Shown one piece after another: positions 56,201 to 64,000 of a DNA stretch of 64,000 bases (position 1 is its first letter; every line of letters begins with the position of its first letter). A program made the position numbers and the translations under genes. Where the stretch lies: the NCBI GenBank assembly GCA_047967505.1, contig CM106540.1; one strand, given 5' to 3'. The notes beneath the pieces are model-generated. The model ran no database searches. It worked only from the letters and a program-made list of their open reading frames with translations, and was not told the DNA's origin. Source of the DNA: Dipteris shenzhenensis (taxonomy: Eukaryota; Polypodiophyta; Polypodiopsida; Gleicheniales).

Positions 56201-59200
56201 AGCGTGTTTTTTAACGGATGTGCATGACACTAAGGCAAAAATGGTATTTAATGCTCGATCGACCATGCAAAGCATATCCGATGGGCACAATACTTTTCCT
56301 ACGCCTTAACCTAGGTGCTATTGAAATGTTCTTAAAGAGGCACACCCATCCGATAAGTACTTGGTCAGATAACATACCTAAGGGCATGTTTTTTTGCGGA
56401 TAAGCATATCACTACGGGAAAAACGTTGTATAATGCGTAATCCACCATGCAGAGCATATCCGATGGTGACAATACTTTGCACGCATCTCAACCTAGTTGA
56501 AACGGACTTGTGTGCAAACTGGAGTCCCCATCCGATAAGTACTTGTTTGAGTAACACACTTAGGACCGTGTTTTCTCATGGTTGTGCATGACACTAAGCC
56601 AAAAACGGTGTTTTATGCTTGATCGACAATGGAAAGCATATCCGATGGGCACAATACTTTGCACATACCTTCAACTAGGTGGAATTGACTAACATGCAAA
56701 GTGGCACACCCATCCCATAAGTGCTTGATCGGATAACATACCTAGCAGTGTGTTTTTTTTACGGATGTGCATGACACTAGAGCAAAAATAGTATTTAATG
56801 CTCGATCGACCATGCAAAGGATATTCGATGGGCACAATACTTTTCCTACACTACAACCTAGGTGGTATTGAAATGTTCTCAAAGAGTCACACCCATCCGA
56901 TAAGTACTTGGTCAGATAACACACCTAAGGACGTGTTTTTTTACGGATGTGCATATCACTAAGGAAAAAAAGGTGTATAATGCGTGATCGACCATGCAAA
57001 TCATATCCAATGGTGACAATACGTTGCGCGCACCTCAATGTAGTTGAACCGGACTTGTGTGGAAAGTGGAGCCCCCATTCGATAAGTACTTGTTTGATTA
57101 CCGCACCTAGGACCGTGTTTTTTCATGGTTGTGCATGATACTAAGGCAAAAACGGTTTTTTATGCTTGATCGACAATGCAAAGCATATCTGATGGGCACA
57201 ATACTTTGCACACACCTTCAACTAGGTGTTTTTGATTTACATGCAAAGTGGCACACCCATCCCATAAGTTCTTGATCGGATAACATACCTAGCAGCGTGT
57301 TTTTTTTACGAATGTGCATGACACTAGAGCAAAAATAGTATTTAATGCTCGATCGATCATGCAAAGGATATCCGATGGGCACAATACTTTTCCTACCACC
57401 ACAACCTAGGTGGTATTGAAATGTTCTCAAAGAGGCACACCTAAGGGCATGTTTTTTTACGGATGTGCATATCCGATGGTGACAATACTTTGCAGGCACC
57501 TCAACATAGTTGAAACGGACTTGGGTGCAAAGTGGAGCCCCCGTCCGATAAGTACTTGTTTGAATAACACGCCTACGGCCGTGTTTTTATATGGTTGTGC
57601 ATGACACTAAGGCAAAAACGGTGTTTTATGCTTGATCGACAATGCAAAGCATATCCGATGGGCACAATACCTTGCACACACCTTCAACTAGGTGGAATTG
57701 ACTTACATGCAAAGTGGCATTCCCATCACATATGTACTTGATCGGATAACACACCTAGCAGCGTGTTTTTTAACGGATGTGCATGACACTAAGGCAAAAA
57801 TGGTATTTAATGCTCGATCGACCATGGAAAGCATATCCGATGGGCACAATACTTTTCCTACACCTTAACCTAGGTGGTATTGAAATGTTCTTGAAGAGGC
57901 ACACCCATCCGATAAGTACTTTGTTGGATAACATACCTAAGGGCATGTTTTTTGCCGATGTGCATATCACAATGAGAAAAACGTTGTATAATGCGTAATT
58001 GACCATGCAGAGCATATCCGATGGTGACAATACTTTGCATGCATCTCAACCTAGTTGAAACAGACTTGCGTGCAAACTGGAGCCCCCATCCGATAAGTAC
58101 TTGTTTGATTAACACACTTAGGTTCGTGTTTTTTCATGGTTGTGCATGACACTAAGCCAAAAACGGTGTTTTATGCTTGATCGACAATGGAAAGCATATG
58201 AGATGGGCACAAAACTTTGCACACACTTTCAACTAGGTGGAATTGACTTACATGCAAAGTGGTACACCCATCCCATAAGTGCTTGATCGGATAACATACC
58301 TAGCAGCGTGTTTTTTTTATGGATGTGCATGACACTAGAGCAAAAATAGTATTTAATGCTCAATCGACCATGCAAAGGATATCCGACGGGCACAATACTT
58401 TTCCTACACCACAACCTAGGTGGTATTGAAATGTTCTCAAAGAGGCACACCCATCCGATAAGTACTTGGTCAGATAACACAGCTAAGGGCGTGTTTTTTT
58501 GCGGATGTGCATATCACTAGGAAAAAAACGGTGTATAATGCGTAATCGACCATGCAAATCATATCCTATGGTGACATTACTTTGCATGCACCTAAACGTA
58601 GTTGAAACAGACTTGCGTGCAACGTGGAGACCCCATCTGATAAGTGCTTGTTTGATTAACACACCTAGGACCGTGTTTTTTCATGGTTGTGCATGACACT
58701 AAGGCAAAAACATTCTTTTATGCTTGATCCACAATGCAAACCATATCCAATGGGCACAATACTTTGCACACACCTTCAACTAGGTGGAATTGACTTACAT
58801 GCAAAGTGGCACACCCATCCCATAAGTTCTTGATCGGATAACATACCTAGCAGCGTGTTTTTTTTACGGATGTGCATGACACTAGAGCAAAAATAGTATT
58901 TAATGCTCGATCGACCATGCAAAGGATATCCGATGGGCACAATACTTTTCCTAAACTACAACCTAGGTGGTATTGAAATGTTCTCAAAGAGGCACACCCA
59001 TCCGATAAGTACTTGGTCATATAACACACCTAAGGGCGTGTTTTTTTGCGGATGTGCATATCACTCGGGAAAAAATGGTGTATAATGCGTGATCGACCAT
59101 GCAAAGCATATCCGATGGTGACAATATTTTGCACGCACCTCAACATAGTTGAAATAGACATGCGTGCAAAGTGGAGCCCCAATCCGATAAGTACTTGTTT

Positions 59201-62200
59201 GAATAACACACCTACGGCCATGTTTTTATACGGTTGTGCATGACACTAAGGCAAAAACAGTGTTTTATGCTTGATCGACAATGCAAAGCATATCTGATGG
59301 GCACAACACCTTGCACACACCTTTAACTAGGTGGAATTGACTTACATGCAACTTGGCATTCCCATCGCATAAGTACTTGCACGGATAACACACTTAGCAG
59401 CGTGTTTTTTAACGGATGTGCATAACATTAAGGCAAAAATGGTATTGAATGCTCGATCGACCATGCAAAGGATATCCGATGGGCACAATACTTTTCCTAC
59501 ACCTTAACCTAGGTGGTATTGAGATGTTCTTAAAGAGGCACACCCATCCGATAAGTACTTGGTCGGATAACATACCTAAGGGCATGTTTTTTTGAGGATG
59601 TGCATATCACTACGGGAAAAACGTTGTATAATGCGTAATCGACCATGCAGAGCATATCCGATGGTGACAATACTTTGTACGCATCTCAACCTAGTTGAAA
59701 CGGACTTGCGTGCAAAGTGGAGCCCCCATCCGATAAGTACTTGTTTGATTAACACACTTAGGACTGTGTTTTTTCATGGTTGTGCATGACACTAAGCCAA
59801 AAACGGTGTTTTATGCTTGATCGACAATGCAAAGCATATGCGATGGGCACAATACTTTGCACACACCTTCAACTAGGTTGAATTGATTTATATGCAAAGT
59901 GGCACACCCATCCCATAAGTGCTTGATCAGATAACATACCTAGCAGCGTGTTCTTTTCACGAATGTGCATGACACTAGAGCAAAAATAGTATTTAATGCT
60001 CGATCGACCATGCAAAGGATATCCGATGGGTGCAATACTTTTCCTACACTGCAACCTAGGTCGTATTGAAATTTTTTCAAAGAGGCACACCTATCCGATA
60101 AGTACTTGGTCAGATAACACACCTAAGGGCATGTTTTTTTGCGGATGTGCATATACTCGGGAAAAAATGGTGTATAATGCATGATCGACCATGCAAAGCA
60201 TATCCGATGGTGACAATACCTTGCAGGCACCTCAAGGTAGTTGAAACGGACTTGGGTACAAGGTGGAGCACCCGTCCAATAAGTACTTGTTTGAATAACA
60301 CACCTACGGCCGTGTTTTTATATGGTTGTGCATGACACTAAGGCAAAAACGGTTTTTCATGCTTGATCGACAATGCAAAGCATATCCGATGGGCACAATA
60401 CCTTGCACACACCTTCAAATAGGTGGAATTGACTTACATGCAAATTGGCATTCCCATCACATAAGTACTTGATCAGATAACACACCTAGCAGCGTGTTTT
60501 TTAACGGATGTGCATGACACTAAGGCAAAAATGGTATTTAATGCTCGATCGACCATGCAAAGCATATCCAATGGGCACAATACTTTTCCTACGCCTTAAC
60601 CTAGGTGGTATTGAAATGTTCTTAAAGAGGCACACCCATCCGATAAGTACTTGGTCGGATACCATACCTAAGGGCATGTTTTTTTGCGGATGTGCATATC
60701 ACTATGGGAAAAATGTTGTATAATGCGTAATCGACCATGCATAGCATATCCGATGGTGACAATACTTTGTGCGCATCTCGACCTAGTTGAAACAGACTTG
60801 CGTGCAAACTGGAGCCCCCATCCAATAAGTACTTGTTTGCTTAACACACTTAGGACCGTCTTTTTTCATGGTTGTGCATGACACTAAGCCAAAAACGGTG
60901 TTTTATGCTTCATCGACAATGCAAAGCATATGCGATGGGCACAATACCTTGCACACACCTTCAACTAGGTGGAATTGACTTACATGCAAAGTGGCATTCC
61001 CATCGCATAAGTACTTGATCAGGTAACACACCTAGCAGCGTGTTTTATTACGGATGTGGATGACACTAAGGCAAAAATGGTATTTAATGCTCGATTGACC
61101 ATGCAAAGGATATCCCATGGGCACAATACTTTTCCTACACCTTAACTAGGTGGTATTGAGATGTTCTTAAAGAGGCACACCCATCCGATAAGTACTTGGT
61201 CGGATAACATACCTAAGGGCATGTTTTTTTGCGGATGTGCATATCACTACGGGAAAAACGTTGTATAATGCGTAATCCACCATGCAGAGCATATCCGATG
61301 GTGACAATACTTTGCACGCATCTCAACCTAGTTGAAACGGACTTGCGTGCAAACTGGAGCCCCCATCCGATAAGTACTTGTTTGATTAACACACTTAGGA
61401 CCGTGTTTTTTCATGGTTGTGCATGACACTAAGCCAAAAACAGTGTTTTATGCTTGATGGACAATGCAAAGCATATGCGATGGGCACAATACTTTGCACA
61501 CACCTTCAACTAGGTGGAATTGATTTATATGCAAAGTGGCACACCCATCCCATAAGTGCTTGATCAGATAACATACCTAGCAGCGTGTTTTTTTCACGAA
61601 TGTGCATGACACTAGAGCAAAAAAAGTATTTAATGCTCGATCGACCATGCAAAGGATATCCGATGGGCACAATAATTTTCCTACACCACAACCTAGGTGG
61701 TATTGAAATGTTCTCAAAGAGGCACATCCATCCGATAAGTACTTGGTCAGATAACACACCTAAGGGCGTGTTTTTTTGCGGATGTGGATATCACTCGGGA
61801 AAAAACGGTGTATAATGCGTGATCGACCATGCAAATCATATCCGATGGTGACAATACTTTGTACGCACCTCAACATAGTTGAAACAGACTTGCGTGCAAA
61901 GTGGTGCCCCCATCCGATAAGTGCTTGTTTGATTAACACACCTAGGACCGTGTTTTTTCATGGTTGTGCATGACACTAAGGCAAAAACGTTGTTTTATGC
62001 TTGATCTACAATGCAAAGCATATCCGATGGGCACAATACTTTGCACACACCTTCAACTAGGTGGAATTGACTTACATGCAAAGTGGCACACCCATCTCAT
62101 AAGTGCTTGATCGGATAACATACCTAGCAGTGTGTTTTTTTACAGATGTGCATGACACTAGAGCAAAAATAGTATTTATTGCTCGATGGATCATGCAAAG

Positions 62201-64000
62201 GATATCCGATGGGCACAGCACTTTCTCTAAGCCTCAACCTAGGTGGTATTGGAATTTTCTCAAAGAGGCACACCCATCCGATAAGTACTTGGTCAGATAA
62301 CACACCTAAGGGTGTGTTTTTTGCGGATGTGCATATCACGCAGGAAAAAATGGTGTATAATGCATGATCGACCATGCAAAGCATATCCGATAGTGACAAT
62401 ACTTTGCATGCACCTCACTGTAGTTGAAACGGATGTGCCTGAAAAGTGGAGCCCCCATCCGATAAGTACTTGTTTGAATAACACACCTACGGCCGTGTTT
62501 TTATATGGTTGTGCATGACACTAAGGCAAAAACGGTGTTTTATGCTTGATCGACAATGCAAAGCATATCCGATGGGCACAATACCTTGCACACACCTTTA
62601 ACTAGTTGGAATTGACTTACATGCAAAGTGGCATTCCCATCGCATAAGTACTTGACCGGATAACACACCTAGCAGTGTGTTTTTTTACAGATGTGCATGA
62701 CACTAAGGCAAAAATGGTATTTAATGCTCGATCGACCATGCAAAGCATATCCGATGGGCACAATACTTTTCCTATGCCTTAACCTAGGTGGTATTGAAAT
62801 GTTCTTAAAGAGGCACACCCATCCGATAAGTACTTGGTCAGATAACATACCTAAGGGCAAGTTTTTTTGGGAATGTGCATATCACTACGGGAAAAACGTT
62901 GTATAATGCGTAATCGACCATACAGAGCATATCCGATGGTGACAATACTTTGCACGCATCTCAATCTAGTTGAAACAGACTTGCGTGCAAACTGGAGCCC
63001 CCATCCGATAAGTACTTCTTTGATTAACACACTTAGGACCGTGTTTTTTCATGGTTGTGCATAACACTAAGCCAAAAACGGTGTTTTATGCTTGATCGAC
63101 AATGCAAAGCATATCCGATGGGCACAATACTTTGCACACACCTTCAACTAGGTGGAATTGACTTACATGCAAAGTGGCACACCCATCCCATAAGTGCTTG
63201 ATCGGATAACATACCTAGCAGCGTGTTTTTTTTACGGATGTGCATGACACTAGAGCAAAAATAGTATTTAATGCTCGATCGACCATGCAAAGGATATCCG
63301 ATGGTGACAATACTTTGCACACACCTCAAGGTAGTAAAAATGGACTTGCGTGCAAAGTGGAGCCCCCATCCGATAAGTACTTGTTTGAATAATGCAGCTA
63401 CGGCCGTGTTTTTATATGGTTGTGCATGACACTAAGGCAAAAACGGTGTTTTATGCTTGATCCACAATGAAAAGCATATCCGACGGGCACAATACCTTGG
63501 AAAAACCTTCAACTAGGTGGAATTGATTTATATGCAAAGTGGCATTCCCATCGCATAAGTACTTGATCGGATCACACACCTAGCAGCGTGTTTTTTAACG
63601 GATGTGCATGACACTAAGGCAAAAATGGTATTTAATGCTCGATCGACCATGCAAAGCATATCCGATGAGCACAATACTTTTCCTATGCCTTAACCTAGGT
63701 GGTATTGAAATGTTCTTAAAGAGGCACACCCATCCTGTAAGTACTTGGTCAGATAACATACCTAAGGGCATGTTTTTTTGCGGATGTGCATATCACTACG
63801 GCAAAAACCTGTGGCCGTGTTTTTATATGGTTGTGCATGACACTAAGGCAAAAACGGTGTTTTATGCTTGATCGACAATGCAAAGCATATCTGATGGGCA
63901 CAATACCTTGCACACACCTTCAACTAGGTGGAATTGACTTACATGCAAAGTGGCATTCCCATCGCATAAGTACTTGATCGGATAACACACCTAGGAGCCT
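53205..64000 (+). repeat. About 182 bp satellite DNA, roughly 59 monomers, with 3-mer and 9-mer higher-order structure
   Basis: Monomers run from TGTGCAT(G/A)(A/T)CAC to ACCTA..G.GTGTTTTT. Each contains GACCATGCAAAGCATATCCG-, CAACCTAGGTGG.ATTGA- and CCGATAAGTACTTG-like boxes. Three monomer classes alternate: A (GGCAAAAACGGTGTTTTATG), B (GCAAAAATAGTATTTAATGC), C (AAAACG.TGTATAATGCGT). They give a period of about 546 bp from 54.7 kb onward. Class B and C variants alternate again with period three, giving about 1,640 bp. Deletions break the register near 57.4, 60.2, 63.3 and 63.8 kb. Monomers at 53.2-54.4 kb are the most diverged, as expected at an array edge. The array continues past the window. 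Short frames of 60-93 codons inside are artefacts. Confidence 0.95.

Noticed and set aside
53300-64000. Many 60-93 codon frames such as MCMTLRQKWYLMLDRPCKAY
   Set aside because: They repeat with the satellite period on both strands and follow the monomer, not a gene.
53205-64000. CRISPR-like direct repeats
   Set aside because: Units are contiguous 182 bp monomers with no unique spacers, in a plant genome.

Overview
The window is nuclear DNA of a land plant. It holds plant-type TTTAGGG telomere-like repeats, a secreted dirigent-family protein, CACTA (En/Spm) transposons, a decayed LINE and a decayed Ty1/copia piece, spliceosomal introns and a satellite array. The lineage cannot be fixed from sequence alone. 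Only one ordinary host gene is recognised, the single-exon dirigent gene at 10559-11122. Almost everything else is mobile or repetitive DNA.

Layout. 1-3177: end of a CACTACA-type transposon with CGCTATATAGCG sub-terminal repeats and AGCATATGC/pyrimidine arrays. 3178-3743: a 165 bp direct-repeat pair. 3743-7225: 5'-truncated CACTA element (copy A). 7226-10430: AT-rich DNA, then GC-rich DNA with many CACGTGGC motifs and a 439 bp tandem duplication. 10424-11122: dirigent gene. 12240-12900 and 30862-31480: two halves of one decayed LINE. 12905-30857: an 18 kb transposon inserted in that LINE. 31713-38957: a structurally complete CACTA element (copy B), TSD AAA. 39465-40405: copia remnant. 40406-43690: second CACTACA-type element, truncated. 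43690-53200: truncated, broken relative of the 18 kb transposon. 53205-64000 (runs off the end): about 182 bp satellite with nested higher-order structure.

The most interesting object is the 18 kb element. It has perfect 26 bp terminal inverted repeats, a TCTA target duplication and two divergent genes. The plus-strand gene resembles transposases of the type now labelled DUF7869, with TNP1/En/Spm-like N-terminal modules. The minus-strand gene can be assembled from eight coding exons into one protein of about 1,707 residues. It joins a ParB-like DGQH domain, a degenerate amino-methyltransferase-like region and two tandem Ulp1/C48-type protease domains, the second with Ser at the Cys position. 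Between the genes lie pyrimidine-rich palindrome arrays, G-rich minisatellites and about 0.8 kb of telomere-like repeat. A second, diverged copy at 43.7-53 kb keeps the same layout of gene, conserved leader, repeat-filled intron and TATA/first-exon block. The layout is therefore a property of a transposon family and not an accident of one locus.
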